Numbered from the stretch's first letter, positions 28,201 through 37,943 are shown. The stretch is 64,000 nucleotides of DNA from Crotophaga sulcirostris (GCA_013397455.1 VYZB01000275.1:1104781-1168780); one strand, 5' to 3'. Numbers and translations are program-made. Notes: generated by a model not told the origin, from the letters alone.

Positions 28201-31200
28201 AGAAGCACACTAAGCAAACTTTAAAAAGCGCAATTTGTTTCTGAATACAATTAAAAGCACAGCATACAACACATATTTTGTCTCTTCAGAATTTCACAAA
28301 GTGCCACCAGGCAACTTCATCAGATCTTAAGAACATCTTTAATTTAGAGAAAATAAGTTTCTTCCATATATAACATTCATTTTTGAAAACTCACGCTATA
28401 ATTTGGGAATTGAGTTGTGTCCTTCCAATGACGCAGCTTTTGCTGTGCCGTCAGCTGTGTGATCAAACCACCATCAGGTTCTATTGTCAAAGTGTAAATC
28501 GAGGTAGTTTCCCTAATTATCCACTTGCAGAAACCCTTGGGTCTAATAATGCTTTAATTGTACGTTAATGATTCAGCAGGTAACACAATATTAAAGCACT
28601 GTTAAGTTTAGCATATTAATTTTCAATTAACTCAACCAGTCTGTACAGCTCGAGTTATTTCACAGTCACTCTCCTGATACAGAAAAATTCAAGAGGTATT
28701 TACCTGACAAAATATCATAACCTAAACATATGACACTGCTGATGTACAAGAGGGAACTGTTCACTCCCTGTGCACTTCATTGGTTCTGGAATAACAGTGG
28801 GAATAAAAGCTGTTGCTATCAAAGTGGATCAGGTTTCAAATACACAGAGGACTCTTTTTTTCCAAGAGTACTATTGCTTTTTTTTTTTTTTAGAACCAAA
28901 ACAGCAAAAAAACTAACAACAAAAAAACCCTAAAAACAAATCAAAGAACAACCAACCAACAACACAATCACTTTCCCAAGATCTACAGTTTAGGAAGCTT
29001 TCTATAGTATTCACAGACTCTTACTAGGCAAGTTTCTCTCTTTGACCTCATGCCTTGCACTTCCATAGTACACAGATGCCAAGCATCTCTGTTATAGACA
29101 CGTTGTAGGCAAATAAAATCAGGTAGGAAAGCTTCTTGATGTCTTGTTTCTTTCACAACACCTATTCCCCAACTTTTAATAAGCAGTTAAAATAAACACT
29201 CTCAAGTTCAGATAGAGAGAAATAATAGAATTATCTTAATCCAATAACAATTACAGTTCTTCACATTCTTTCCCCAAAACAAAGCTTTGTAGCCAAGTTC
29301 ACAGGGAGAACTCAAGATTCTAAAATGCATAAAGAGGTCTCCAGTCTGATTTACTCAAAGCAGGCTCAACGATGAGATTGAACCAGGCTGCTCACGGCTC
29401 TACCCAGTCATGCAAGTAAATATTGAAGTGTATTTCCCTCCCTCGAATCATTTACTTTTATTCTTCTTCATGGTTTAACATTCTTTATATTTCTTGGAAA
29501 TTTTTTTCACTTATTTATCTATCATACAAACTTTATAACACACAGCCACTGAAATCCCAGCCAGAACCAATGTGTCCAGAACCAACTATAATTGTGAAAG
29601 TATAAAAGTTTACATTCATTAACTTCAAAAAATAACCACTAAGTCAATAACACTTTAAAGTAATAAGGTACTTGTAAATATAATGGTAGCCCACAAGTCA
29701 GTTTATGGTCCTGTGAAATACAACACTTATCTGACCAAGACCAGATAGGACTGCAACAAAACACCCATCAGCACAACGGATCCAAGTCTAAAGCCTCAGC
29801 TTGAGAATATAAAATTTTAATGTATTCCAACATACATTTGGCTCTGGACTGATATTCAACCTTTTGATTGAAACCTCTGCCCACACATAATATGTTCATT
29901 TCTATGTGCTCGGAATGCTTCCAGAAGGATTTAATAATGACCATGTTTTAAGACCAGCAGTTGGTTAGGTTGGCTCCAATGACAATTCAGGATGCTTTAA
30001 AGAAAAGCAAATGACTATTAAACAAAGTGGTTATGGTAGAAATTAAATTATTCAGATCTCATAGGTGTGTATATTCATATCCTTCAATATTAGTACTTCA
30101 CACAGATATTTAAGAGGATTTGAATCAAATTGTCTATACCCTCTAATATTTTAATACACAGATGTTGCCCACATTAAAGTGTAAGGGACACCTTGTTAAT
30201 CCAACCTAATTTTTCCTCCATACCGGTACACTAAAAAAAGTAAACAAGCCAAAGCCATTGTGGCATATGCTCTGTCAGATACGTGTAGGTGGAAAGGGAG
30301 AAATCAGGCTGTGCCAACTGGAAAAGTACAATACCAGCTGGGAAGGAAGCATTACTCTGAAGCTGCTAAGGCAGCACTATCAAACTAATAAGGTTAAGAG
30401 AATTAAACCTAAAGATCAATCTCCATTTTCTTTAAAAGACATTCAAAGAATCTGTTTGGTGTTTGCTTTTTAAGTATTCAGAGCAAATTTAGAATGTTTT
30501 TAGACATATTGCAGAATACACTTATTTTCAACACACTGCTAACAGACTTCGCTTACAAATACTGGAACAAATCTAGGCACTTCATAAATAAACTTTTTTC
30601 TTCCTCCATAAATAAAAAGTAATATTTAAATGTCACCTGTTTTGTCTTTCAATATTTTGTAGCTCCCTGTGGTCCCTTTTGAGGTGTTTGGTCAAAGACG
30701 TAAAGTATTCCTTCAACAAATTCTGGAAGGGCTGTTGTTTCTCTGGGCTAATTATCTCACTAGGAGGAAAGTTCAAGTTAAACTTCTCTGCAACAGTTTT
30801 TACTTTCCTTGGTACCAAACCAGCAATGTCATCTCCACAGTGCCGACAAAAGCTGATAACCACAGAAACATGAGTGTGGGATTCTCGATCAGCGTTAATA
30901 ATATTTTTAAGCTGCTCATAGATTAAAGACAGACCTTCCTTGTCAGTGAAAATCCCAACTATTGTCAACTCTGCAATGAAACGCAAATCAGTTCTTAATT
31001 TGGTAATGTTGGGAGTCTTCTCTTCTTTCCTTGCTTCAAAATGTTTTTTCCAAGCCTGAAGTAACGAAGGCGCAAAATCAGCATAGCGCTGGTGAAAGAG
31101 GGAACACAAGTGCACAGCACAGTTCACATCTGAGATTTTCAGTTTGGCTTCCACAATAGAAGCTACTGCTTCTGCAATGTACTTGCTTAAATTCAGGCTA

Positions 31201-33000
31201 TTAAAGTCATGGGACAAGGAATCCCTTTGTTGCTCTGTAATGGTTTTTAGCTTCTTAACAAAAGCTGTGTTCTTCTTCAGACTGGAATCTAATCTGCTGA
31301 AGAAGTTTTCCTCAGGGCGATTGTCTGGTGCATTCTGGTTTTTGCTGCGAAGCTCTTTTCTTGCCTGATGGCGCTCCCAAGCCTCCTGATGGAGTTGATG
31401 TGCTTCCTCTTTTTCTCTGAAAGAAATAAAAATTACTCATTTTCATTACATAACCTTACTTTCAGGTTCACAATTCAAAGGAAAAAAGTTATAGTTGGAC
31501 AGCCCCCCTCCCCTCCCAAAGTTTTAAACACCATTTCCACCTAAGGCTTGCCCAGATAAGTCATGGATGCCCCATCCCTGGAGGTGTTCAAGGACAGATT
31601 GGATGGGGTCTTGAGCAGCCTGATCCAGTGGAAGGTGTCCCTGTCCATGGCAGGGGTGTTGGACCTGAATGATCTTCAAAGTCCCTTCCAACCCAGAACA
31701 ATCTATAATTCTATAATTAATGCTCTATTTTTAAGTATTTATCAAGTTAATGCTGAAAAGCTAAAGCATTTACTTCATAAAGTATTCTGTTTAAATTTTT
31801 TTTCCTGCAAAAGGCAAGTGCTACTTGTTACAAAATTAAATGTCTCAAACATTTCTATGCAGAAAATATTAAACCCAACAGACTTAGAAGAACTAAACAT
31901 GAAACTTCATTTACTCCAGACAGTGATGCAGTTCTTAGAGAAGAGGACACCTTTCAACAGGCTACTGTATTACACAGCTAAGGGAAATCTTTTATTCCCC
32001 AGACTACTGAAATGACTCAGAGAATTTTAAAGATGAGGAATACATCTGTCCCAGCTAGAATTCTGCTATGACATTGCCTCTGTCTTAGAAAGTGACATAT
32101 TTCAACCACAATCTGAAATCTTGGATTTATTGGTCTAAAGATGCTATCCTTAACACTGTAGTACCTTTTGACAACATACTAAGAAACACTGTCTTGGCAA
32201 CGTCACTTAAACTGCCACGTTATATTCTATGTTTGCCATCCAGGTATTAATTGTCTATGGTTGTTTAAAGGAAATTAAGCCATCCTTCAGGGTAGATTTG
32301 CATCCTGTTAGAGCCTGTATTCCCACTTTTATAGCATTAATACTTCTCTATATTAACAGAAACTGTGCTTCTTTATTCAAGCATAACTGTGCATTACATG
32401 GTCATCACATGGACAACACTATCAAAAGCCCATATTAGAGTAAAGTAAAAAAGGTCAGAGGTGAAAACTTAAAAATATAAAAAAAGTCATAGAGAGTACA
32501 CTCAGCCAGCCATGTAAAATTTACAATGCTACATTCAACTTGTTCTAAGTAACTCAATTCATCTCTTATAATTCTGCTCACAATCCTGACAACGGGCTAC
32601 ACTATCAGGCAAAACTGAGCCATTAAAAGACAACTTACTTCAGCTGAGCAGCTGCTTCTTCCTGTTTCTTTTTCTCTTCCTCCTCTTGTTTCTTTTTCTC
32701 CTCCTCCTCTTGTTTCTTTTTTTCTTCTTCTTCTTTCTTCTTTTGCTCTTCTTCTGCCTTTACTTTATCCTCCTCTTTTTTCTTCCGCTCCTTGTCTTCT
32801 TTTTTTCTTTTATCCTCTTCCAGTTTTTTCTTTTTATCTTCAGGAACCTTTAAAGTCTCTCTCTTCATGCCAACCTTAGTATCTTCTTTTGGTTTCTCCC
32901 TGGTGCTCACTGGTCGCCTTTCACCAAATTCTTTTTCTTTATTATTTAATGGAGATTCTTTTTCTTCCATGTTTACTGGCTTTTTGCGCTCAGCTGGCAT
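1041..33000 (-). CDS. UPF2: UPF2, regulator of nonsense transcripts 2 (14 coding exons, 3' end outside window)
   Basis: UPF2 is a cytoplasmic/perinuclear scaffold of nonsense-mediated mRNA decay. It bridges UPF3B on exon-junction complexes to the helicase UPF1 and stimulates UPF1. Fourteen exons with GT-AG borders join into one open frame of 1,010 codons plus one base, nearly identical to human UPF2 (about 1,272 aa) as I know it. Order: Lys/Glu-rich coiled coil (about 40-145); MIF4G-1 (about 168-430), including the [12 protein letters not shown] segment; acidic linker ([13 protein letters not shown], about 520-535); MIF4G-2 (about 565-755); MIF4G-3 (about 770-985), the UPF3B-binding domain. 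The Glu/Asp-rich stretch and UPF1-binding C-terminus fall left of position 1. The start is ATG at 33,000, encoding MPAERKK as in human, with A at -3. I see no stops or frameshifts. CR1 copies sit in introns only. Confidence 0.97.
1225..2728 (-). other. UPF2 intron 14
   Basis: Intronic DNA. The only recognisable content is a diverged CR1 remnant at about 2,010-2,560. Confidence 0.75.
2010..2560 (-). mobile_element. Old CR1 LINE remnant
   Basis: Read on the minus strand, parts resemble CR1 ORF2 tail sequence. The plus-strand phrases GTGACCCTCCACTGGACTC and CAGTGCTCCAGATGTGG are diverged forms of a block seen in younger copies here. Limits are uncertain. Confidence 0.5.
2729..3004 (-). CDS. UPF2: UPF2 exon 14 (MIF4G-3)
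   Basis: 276 bases, residues 858-949. It encodes [20 protein letters not shown] and ends in [11 protein letters not shown]. The acceptor lies behind an A/T-rich tract (TTTAAATAAAG) and the donor is TTTCAG|GTATTA. Confidence 0.96.
3005..3608 (-). other. UPF2 intron 13
   Basis: AT-rich intron of 604 bases; nothing recognised. Confidence 0.8.
3609..3812 (-). CDS. UPF2: UPF2 exon 13 (MIF4G-3)
   Basis: 204 bases, residues 790-857. It encodes [20 protein letters not shown] and ends in [11 protein letters not shown]. Acceptor TTGATCTAG, donor ATGGAG|GTAAGC. Confidence 0.96.
3813..4344 (-). other. UPF2 intron 12
   Basis: Intron of 532 bases; nothing recognised. Confidence 0.8.
4345..4530 (-). CDS. 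UPF2: UPF2 exon 12 (start of MIF4G-3)
   Basis: 186 bases, residues 728-789. It encodes [20 protein letters not shown], then [20 protein letters not shown] and [16 protein letters not shown]. Acceptor TTATTTCCAG, donor GAGAAG|GTAAAT. Confidence 0.96.
7342..7400. repeat. 26-base tandem repeat, about 2.3 copies
   Basis: The unit starts CTTTTAACGCTG and ends TTCAAATATT. Copy 1 is 7,342-7,367 and copy 2 is 7,368-7,393, with one visible difference (GAA versus GGAA context). A partial third copy starts at 7,394. Confidence 0.85.
8565..9122 (-). mobile_element. CR1 LINE, 5'-truncated (ATCACAGT-tail subfamily)
   Basis: The minus strand encodes the CR1 ORF2 C-terminus ([19 protein letters not shown], then [15 protein letters not shown]), followed by the CR1 3' untranslated region. 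Its 3' end on the plus strand starts TCACAGTATCACAAGGTTGG. This is the longest copy of this subfamily in the window. Confidence 0.92.
9655..9771 (-). CDS. UPF2: UPF2 exon 11 (end of MIF4G-2)
   Basis: 117 bases, residues 689-727. It encodes [20 protein letters not shown] and then [19 protein letters not shown]. Acceptor TATATACCAG, donor TTCTG|GTAAGA. Confidence 0.96.
9772..10930 (-). other. UPF2 intron 10
   Basis: 1.16 kb intron, AT-rich; nothing recognised. Confidence 0.75.
10931..11044 (-). CDS. UPF2: UPF2 exon 10 (MIF4G-2)
   Basis: 114 bases, residues 651-688. It encodes [20 protein letters not shown] and then [18 protein letters not shown]. The acceptor is CCTTTTTTAG. The exon itself opens with GTAAGA, a donor-like hexamer that codes Val-Arg (see findings). 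Donor GAAG|GTCAGT. Confidence 0.93.
11045..11595 (-). other. UPF2 intron 9
   Basis: 551-base intron; nothing recognised apart from its splice sites. Confidence 0.75.
11596..11704 (-). CDS. UPF2: UPF2 exon 9 (MIF4G-2)
   Basis: 109 bases, residues 614-650. It encodes [20 protein letters not shown] followed by [16 protein letters not shown]. Acceptor TTTGTTTGCAG, donor TTTCAT|GTAAGT. Confidence 0.95.
12521..12975 (+). mobile_element. CR1 LINE, 5'-truncated
   Basis: It reads as the CR1 ORF2 tail ([16 protein letters not shown], then [20 protein letters not shown], then [18 protein letters not shown]), then the CR1 3' untranslated region ending GGATTCTATCATTTT. A 169-codon frame survives over it but lacks the rest of ORF2, so it is not a gene. 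Confidence 0.93.
14101..14115 (-). promoter_or_regulatory. Candidate CTCF-binding motif
   Basis: GCACCACCTACTGGT fits the reverse complement of the vertebrate CTCF core (SYGCCMYCTRSTGGY) with one mismatch. This is a motif match only. Confidence 0.3.
18312..18397 (-). CDS. UPF2: UPF2 exon 8 (MIF4G-2)
   Basis: 86 bases, residues 586-613. It encodes [20 protein letters not shown] followed by ALFIVPRQR. Acceptor CTTTTTACAG, donor CAAAG|GTAAGA. Confidence 0.95.
18398..18889 (-). other. UPF2 intron 7
   Basis: 492-base intron; nothing recognised. Confidence 0.75.
18890..18993 (-). CDS. UPF2: UPF2 exon 7 (start of MIF4G-2)
   Basis: 104 bases, residues 551-585. It encodes [20 protein letters not shown] and then [15 protein letters not shown]. 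Acceptor ACTCTCTTAG, donor ACAAG|GTACAG. Confidence 0.95.
19860..20556 (+). mobile_element. CR1 LINE, 5'-truncated
   Basis: It contains CR1 ORF2 tail sequence with frameshifts, then the conserved 3' block CCCTCCCTGGAGGTGTTCAA, and ends CCATTCTATGATTCCATGAT, the usual CR1 octamer tail. At about 700 bases it is the longest CR1 copy in the window. Confidence 0.92.
21953..22038 (+). mobile_element. CR1 LINE, short 3' end fragment
   Basis: Only about 85 bases of CR1 3' end: GGTGTCC..., GGAACTGGATGACCTTTAAG, ending CCATTCTATGATTTTATGA. Confidence 0.88.
22157..22176 (+). promoter_or_regulatory. Candidate CTCF-like core
   Basis: ACAGGGGGCGCTCTCC contains the AGGGGGCGCT core of the CTCF motif, but the bases upstream fit poorly. 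Weak motif evidence only. Confidence 0.2.
23340..23478 (-). mobile_element. CR1 LINE, short 3' fragment (ATCACAGT-tail subfamily)
   Basis: The plus strand opens with an irregular run of ATCACAGT/ATTACAGA units, then AAGGTTGGAAAGGACCT and GAGTCCAACCTACAACCCAA. It breaks off near 23,478. Confidence 0.88.
24217..24366 (-). CDS. UPF2: UPF2 exon 6 (acidic linker)
   Basis: 150 bases, residues 501-550. It encodes the acidic linker containing [20 protein letters not shown] and ends in [12 protein letters not shown]. The first half ([13 protein letters not shown]) diverges from human, while the acidic core is conserved. Acceptor TTTGAATAG, donor CAAG|GTAAAA. Confidence 0.94.
24367..25061 (-). other. 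UPF2 intron 5
   Basis: 695-base intron; nothing recognised. Confidence 0.75.
25062..25259 (-). CDS. UPF2: UPF2 exon 5
   Basis: 198 bases, residues 435-500. It encodes [20 protein letters not shown] and the [18 protein letters not shown] segment, then a charged Lys/Asp/Ser linker. Acceptor TTCTTGCAG, donor AGAG|GTAGAG. Confidence 0.95.
25260..26203 (-). other. UPF2 intron 4
   Basis: 944-base intron; nothing recognised. Confidence 0.75.
26204..26364 (-). CDS. UPF2: UPF2 exon 4
   Basis: 161 bases, residues 381-434, between TTTTTGTAG and G|GTAGGC. It encodes [20 protein letters not shown] and continues through the [10 protein letters not shown] segment at the end of MIF4G-1. A codon is split at both borders and the frame is kept. 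Confidence 0.94.
26365..30636 (-). other. UPF2 intron 3
   Basis: 4.3 kb AT-rich intron. No recognisable CR1 copy, in contrast to the other introns over 4 kb. It has a T tract followed by an A-rich, AACAAAAAAACC-like stretch at about 28,855-28,970; otherwise nothing recognised. Confidence 0.7.
30637..31416 (-). CDS. UPF2: UPF2 exon 3 (MIF4G-1)
   Basis: 780 bases, residues 121-380. The acceptor is TTTCTTTCAG and the donor AACAG|GTGACA. It encodes the end of the coiled coil, the [12 protein letters not shown] stretch and most of the first MIF4G domain ([20 protein letters not shown] through [12 protein letters not shown]). Confidence 0.96.
31417..32638 (-). other. UPF2 intron 2
   Basis: 1.2 kb intron with a short CR1 fragment at 31,564-31,722; the rest is unrecognised. 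Confidence 0.75.
31564..31722 (+). mobile_element. CR1 LINE, short 3' fragment
   Basis: It reads GCCCCATCCCTGGAGGTGTT, then GTCTTGAGCAGCCTGATCCA, then CCCTTCCAACCCAGAACAAT and an octamer tail (CTATAATTCTATAATT). About 160 bases; 5'-truncated. Confidence 0.9.
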
Positions 33001-33018
33001 TGTGTTACCCAGCGAAGT
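32639..33018 (-). CDS. UPF2: UPF2 exon 2 (first coding exon; CDS from 33,000)
   Basis: The acceptor TTCTACAG precedes 33,018 and the donor AA|GTAAGT follows 32,639. It holds 18 bases of leader and 362 coding bases (residues 1-120). The translation runs from MPAERKK through a Lys/Glu-rich, probably coiled-coil segment. Near its end KKKQEEEE is repeated three times, which is more regular than in human UPF2. Confidence 0.95.
32650..32730 (-). repeat. UPF2: 24-base coding repeat in UPF2 (KKKQEEEE x3)
   Basis: Three near-identical consecutive units encode KKKQ followed by EEEE or EE. The DNA is an almost pure purine strand on the coding side. It lies in the Lys/Glu-rich coiled-coil region, ahead of AAAQLK. 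Limits are approximate. Confidence 0.8.
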
Positions 33019-33480
33019 CTGTAGAATCACAGGAAAATAAATACATTTTATTTGTTGTTGATATATTGAAGTCACTTTCACAGCTCACCCATACTCACTT
33101 TGTTCTTAACTAGGTAAGATAACTCACAAATGCCTGACTCAGCAGAATAAAACACAGGTTTAAGGTAAGTGTTCTTGAACTAAGGAATAGACCTATCAAC
33201 AGGTAAAAGTTAATAATTTTGTTAGAGCGTCACACTGTGAAGTTGTCATCAGCAAGAGGTGTGAAGCAATAGCATTTGAAGTTTCTATAACTTGAGGAAT
33301 ACAAGATATTGGAACATAAACAGAAGTCCATCTGAAAAAAAAACATGACTGATGAAAGCGAAGTACCCCCAACTTAAAAATTAATAAAACTATCTGATTT
33401 GTCAGCATGCACCTGCGCGTCACTGACCTTTCTACACATCTCCTAAGGATACTGCCCCTTCCACTAGCTCTACTTTGGAC

Positions 33481-33665
33481 AATGCAGGTTAGATAGGACC
33501 TCAAGTGGTTTAAACTCTTGCTCAAAGTAGGGTCAACTGCAAGGTCAGACAAGATTGCTCTAGGCTCCAGTCTTGAAAACTGTAAGGGAAGGAGACTGCA
33601 CAACCTCTCTGGCCAACCTGCTCCAATGCCCAATTGTCCTCACTGTTAAAAGTCATCATCCTGTT
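33481..33665 (-). mobile_element. Old CR1 LINE fragment
   Basis: The plus strand reads like a diverged CR1 3' region in reverse: GACCTCAAGTGGTTTAAAC, TTGCTCAAAGTAGGGTCAAC, CCTGCTCCAATGCCCAATTG. Limits are approximate. Confidence 0.6.
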
Positions 33666-33817
33666 ACCCTTTTTCCTTATCCCTCCCCAGACTTCCGAAG
33701 CCTTCTCAAGCACTCTTCCATACACCACACTACCAGCTGGAAGAGTGTGCTGTGCTAAGATAAATAAACTTCCCTGCCAGCAAAACAAATGGAAACGACA
33801 GCGGAAAGGCTACAATT

Positions 33818-33992
33818 ATCATAGAATCACCCAAGTTGGAAAGGACCCAAAAGGATCACTGAGTTCAACTCCAATCCCTACACAGGACACTCCCAACATT
33901 CACACTGTGTGATTGAGGGCATTGTCCAAATGCTTCTTGAACACTGGCAGACTGGGTGCCATGACTACTTCCCTGGGGAGCCTGTTCCAGGG
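33818..33992 (-). mobile_element. CR1 LINE fragment
   Basis: The reverse of a CR1 3' end: ATCATAGAATCACCCAAGTT, GGATCACTGAGTTCAACTCC, TTGAGGGCATTGTCCAAATG, CCTGGGGAGCCTGTTCCAGG. It is followed by a T/G-rich run (TTGTTGTTGTTGG) at 33,993-34,040. Same subfamily as the fragment at 45,306. Confidence 0.88.
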
Positions 33993-34220
33993 TTTTTTTG
34001 TTGTTGTTGTTGGTTTGGTTTTGGGTTGGTTTTTTTTCCAGAGGGTGTTGGAACACTGGAACAGAAGTTAAAAGCTTCAATCAAAAGTTAAAGCTTCAAT
34101 TTGTTTCTCCTTCTACTCAACCTGTAGGAGCTTTGGTATTTTTGGCATCTTTAGCCCTCTAAGCTTTAGGTACATTTGTCTAAGGATACAAATGATAACA
34201 TATAGTGAACAAGAAAGGGT

Positions 34221-34860
34221 AGAATCACAGAATAATTTAGATTAGAAGAAAACCCTGCAGGTCACCTAGTTCAACCCCTTGCTCAAAGCAAGTCCAATCA
34301 GATCATTTAAGTTAGTTAAGATCAGTTAAGTTTTGAATACCTCCAAGGATAGAGATACAATGGTCCCCTCTGAGCCCCTCTTCCAGTACCTGAATAAAAA
34401 CACTGAAAAAGCTTTTCCTAATACCACTCTAACTTGCTGTGTCCTATCTTGTTCTTTTCATCTCATTCCTGTACAGCAGAATCCAGTTCCATCTCCGCTA
34501 TACTCTCCCCTTAGGTTGTTGTACACTAATAAGACTCCTCCCTCTCTTCTTACATACAAAGTAAGCCCAGTTCTCTCAGTTTCTCTTCAGATATCATGTC
34601 CTCCAGCCTCCTAACAATCTTGGTGGCACTCCAGTGGACTTGTTCCAGCATCTCAGTGGCTTTTTTGGAACAGAGAATCCACACATGGATGTGGTGTCCA
34701 GATGTGGCCTTGTAAGTACCAAATAGAGGGGAAAACATACCTTCCTCAACCTCCTGGGTAATTCAGTTACAATTCAGAACACAGCTGGCCTTAAAGCAAA
34801 GACATTCTCCTGACTTATGTCCAGGATCCAACAGGGCCAGATTGGACTGAAAAAGGCAAT
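34221..34860 (-). mobile_element. Old CR1 LINE copy
   Basis: It starts AGAATCACAGAATAATTTAG and continues as diverged reverse CR1. The minus strand around 34,550-34,738 still encodes ORF2-like EMLEQVHWSATKIVRRLED. The right limit is uncertain. Confidence 0.75.
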
Positions 34861-37263
34861 TAGAACCATCTAAGCCTTATTTACTTCAGGCTAAATTAAT
34901 TTCTTAATTGAAAAAATAATTTTCACATATTTACATGTTTGAAGTTAAATGCATATACAGGTGGGACTGATTAGACACGATAGCATGTGATACCTCCTAA
35001 AGAACCACCACTTAGTTTTTATTTGTAACACCAGTTTGATTCTTAACTGCCACCTTTCTAACATCTTACTCAGACTGGATGACGAAAATACACCAGATTG
35101 ATATATTTCTTGCATCTACTCAAAGTGGATTATTAGACACTTGTATTCCAATCTAATGTGAAGTCCTTTAGTATTATTTTCAACTGTTTTGAAAGACGCT
35201 CACAAATAAGACATCACATTAAAGAAAATCTCTAAGTATTCAACATTCCCTCCCCCTTCACTTCATCCCCCAAACCATAACAAAACAGATTCTTACACTG
35301 ATTACCCCGTATGGAACGCTGCATTACAATTTTTAATATGTTTGTCCAGATCTTCTGAAGAGAAAATTGTTTGCAAAACCTCACAGTATATTCAGATATG
35401 GGCAGACAACTTACCAACAGAGAACTTACTCAGGACTCGGCCTCTTTGATAGCAACTGGCAACAGAACAAATGAAGAAGTGTTCCTGACACTGATTTATG
35501 GAAGTGAGACCAATCAAACCAGCATTGCTTAAACAAGCACTAGCAAATTTGGCTCCCTAATGCATGTCTACAACTAAAAGGTTTCACAGCCCAGTATCTC
35601 AGAACTATTTGGATTTCAAAACCACTGATCTACACCATCTTCAAACAGTATTATTGTAAGTACTTAACCAAGGGCATGGGGGAAGAAAGAAAAGCCCAAC
35701 AAAACCCAAATAATCAAGTAGCTCCCCAAGCCCCTTCATGTTAAAGGTCTGAACTAATTTTCTATCTCTGTGAGCCAGATAAATGGGACTTGTTCCTCAT
35801 GGATGCATTTAGGAGACACAAAGACTCTACATGTCTGTTTCAAATTAAAGAACTATTCACTAATCTATTCTCACTACAAGCCCACACTGGAAATCCCCTC
35901 AGCTTGAGACAACTACCTCTCCACCATTTTTAAGAGAAGGGGTTTGAAAGGGAAGCTTCTAGCATTTGAACATCACAATAACTCACTAGTAAGATTAGGT
36001 CCACTGGAACATTGCACAAGACTAATTGTATTAAAATTTTTTTCACCAAGAAGTCTTTTAAACAAAAAAATACCATAACACATTCTTCTTAAAAAGTGTT
36101 AGTTTATGAAAGATAATAAATTGGAAGCTAAGTTTAAAAGGAAAAAGTTGGAAGAAAAAGGTTGTTTGATTAATGAATGCTGGAAAGGCATGCCACAATT
36201 CCAATACTCCAGCTTTTATCATTGTCTTCCACCTGTTGTTAGAGAGTAATTCAATTCCAAATTGGGAGAAAAAATAAAAAAAGAAAAACAAATCAAAATA
36301 TCTAGCTATGTAACTTAACAACATGGCCACTTACTGAAGTCATTACAGTACTCAAACTATTAATTTTATGAACTCAGAATTCTGTTTTAAAGATGTAGCT
36401 GACATTTGCTTGTATAAAATCAAAACAGAGAGTACAGGATAAGAGGAAAAGAGATGGAGCATAACCTGGCACACTGTGGTTTTGACCCCTTAATTCCCCA
36501 TTAGCACTAGTGACAAAAAAATTCCAGCAATCCAGTTTATAGCAGATTTCTGTGCTGAATCACAGAACATGCAGGTGCAATGTCCCTCACTACCTGTTAC
36601 ATACACCACTCCTTATATGCTGTCATACTGTCAGCTCATTCATGCCTACCAACCACAGATGGCAGGAGGCAGCCAGCACAGCCTCCGAGCTGCCCAGAGA
36701 AAAAGACTCACCAGTAGGCATACAAGTGTCAGCTCACAGCATGGACAGTGTAGAACCGTCCACCAAGTATATGCAAAAGCCCTTCCCTCAGCAAGACTGT
36801 TAACTTACTCCTTGTTACTCTTCCTCCCCTGCCAGGTATCACAAGATCTGGAGAACGTTTATGCCTTCGAAATATGTGCCTCATTTGACTGAACAAAGCT
36901 GTGAGAAGCAGAGAAACATGGAAACATGCAGCAGGCTTACCTAGGTATCATTTCCATAGGAAATAAGGCTGAAGATACACAGTACAGTCCAGATTAAGGG
37001 AACAGTAAGGAAACATTAAGAGAAGCTTAATAATTAAGAGAACTTCTAATGTTTATGTGAATGTACTGATGAAAAGGAAAGATAACGAGATGAAGTTCAT
37101 AAGTCAGTATATAGGAAGAATTGGTGCTCGCAATCGAAAACTAGGAAGGATCAAGAAGACAGATACAAGACAAACATTCCACATGCTTTTGGACTCTTGA
37201 CAGTCCATTTCTGTAGTGACATTCAGAAGTTTTAACACTCCGTTTTCTTAGTTTCATCACCTA

Positions 37264-37470
37264 CACCAGGGGTGTCAAACTCACCGATCCCACTGCTCCC
37301 CTGCTCCTGCAGCATAAGGCACAGCACACACTGCACACGTGACCAGTGCTGGCAGGAGCATAGAGGCAAGGACCTCGGTGCTGCCACCAGGTAGAAACAA
37401 GGTGACAGGCCAGGTAAAACAAGGTGGAGGGCTGGATTCAGCTCATGGGCTGTGAGTTTAGCCTTTGTGT
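37264..37470. mobile_element. Possible hAT-like MITE remnant
   Basis: It opens CAGGGGTGTCAAACTCACCG, the terminal sequence of a widespread group of hAT-type non-autonomous elements. The right side (GGCTGTGAGTTTAGCCTTTG) resembles a decayed inverted copy. No clean 8-base target duplication is visible. Confidence 0.4.
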
Positions 37471-37848
37471 AAGTCAGCGGTGTCATTCTGCCAAAGGAAA
37501 TAATTTCTCTTAAATTTTCACTATTTGACCTACCCTAACTCATTTTTACTTAAGAAAATTTTGATTTTACCTGATTTTCTACTTAGTTTTCTTCATACCA
37601 ATCTCAGAATTTGAAAAACTGACGGGATTTGGTCCATGATAGTGCAGGCTCAGGAACTTAAGAAACAGGTCTTGAATTACACAAGCAACATTTAGGAATA
37701 GGCATCAATATACTCACTCTCAAGGGAACTAAAAGTTCATAAATCATATTCAGCATCATTAATCTAGTCACCGTTCAGAAAAAAAGGATAAACATCAACA
37801 CCTTTGGCCTGATATGCTTAAATCCTCTCAAACCAACAGGAACAGCCT

Positions 37849-37943
37849 ATTACAGTATTACAAGGTTGGAAAGGACCTCTGAGATCATTGAGTCCAACCT
37901 ATAACCCAACACTAACACCAACCCATCATCAAAACCATGGCAC
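37849..37943 (-). mobile_element. CR1 LINE, short 3' fragment (ATCACAGT-tail subfamily)
   Basis: TATTACAGTATTACAAGGTT, then GAGATCATTGAGTCCAACCT, then CAACCCATCATCAAAACCAT. Only 95 bases of the element are present. Confidence 0.88.

Noticed and set aside
32655..32850. Long pyrimidine tract on the plus strand, resembling a simple repeat
   Set aside because: It is the antisense of the Lys/Glu-rich UPF2 coding exon, so it is treated as coding sequence with an internal repeat.
36552..36892. Overlapping 83- and 107-codon frames in UPF2 intron 1
   Set aside because: Two frames of the same intronic stretch are open with no similarity to known proteins and no splice signals that join them to UPF2.
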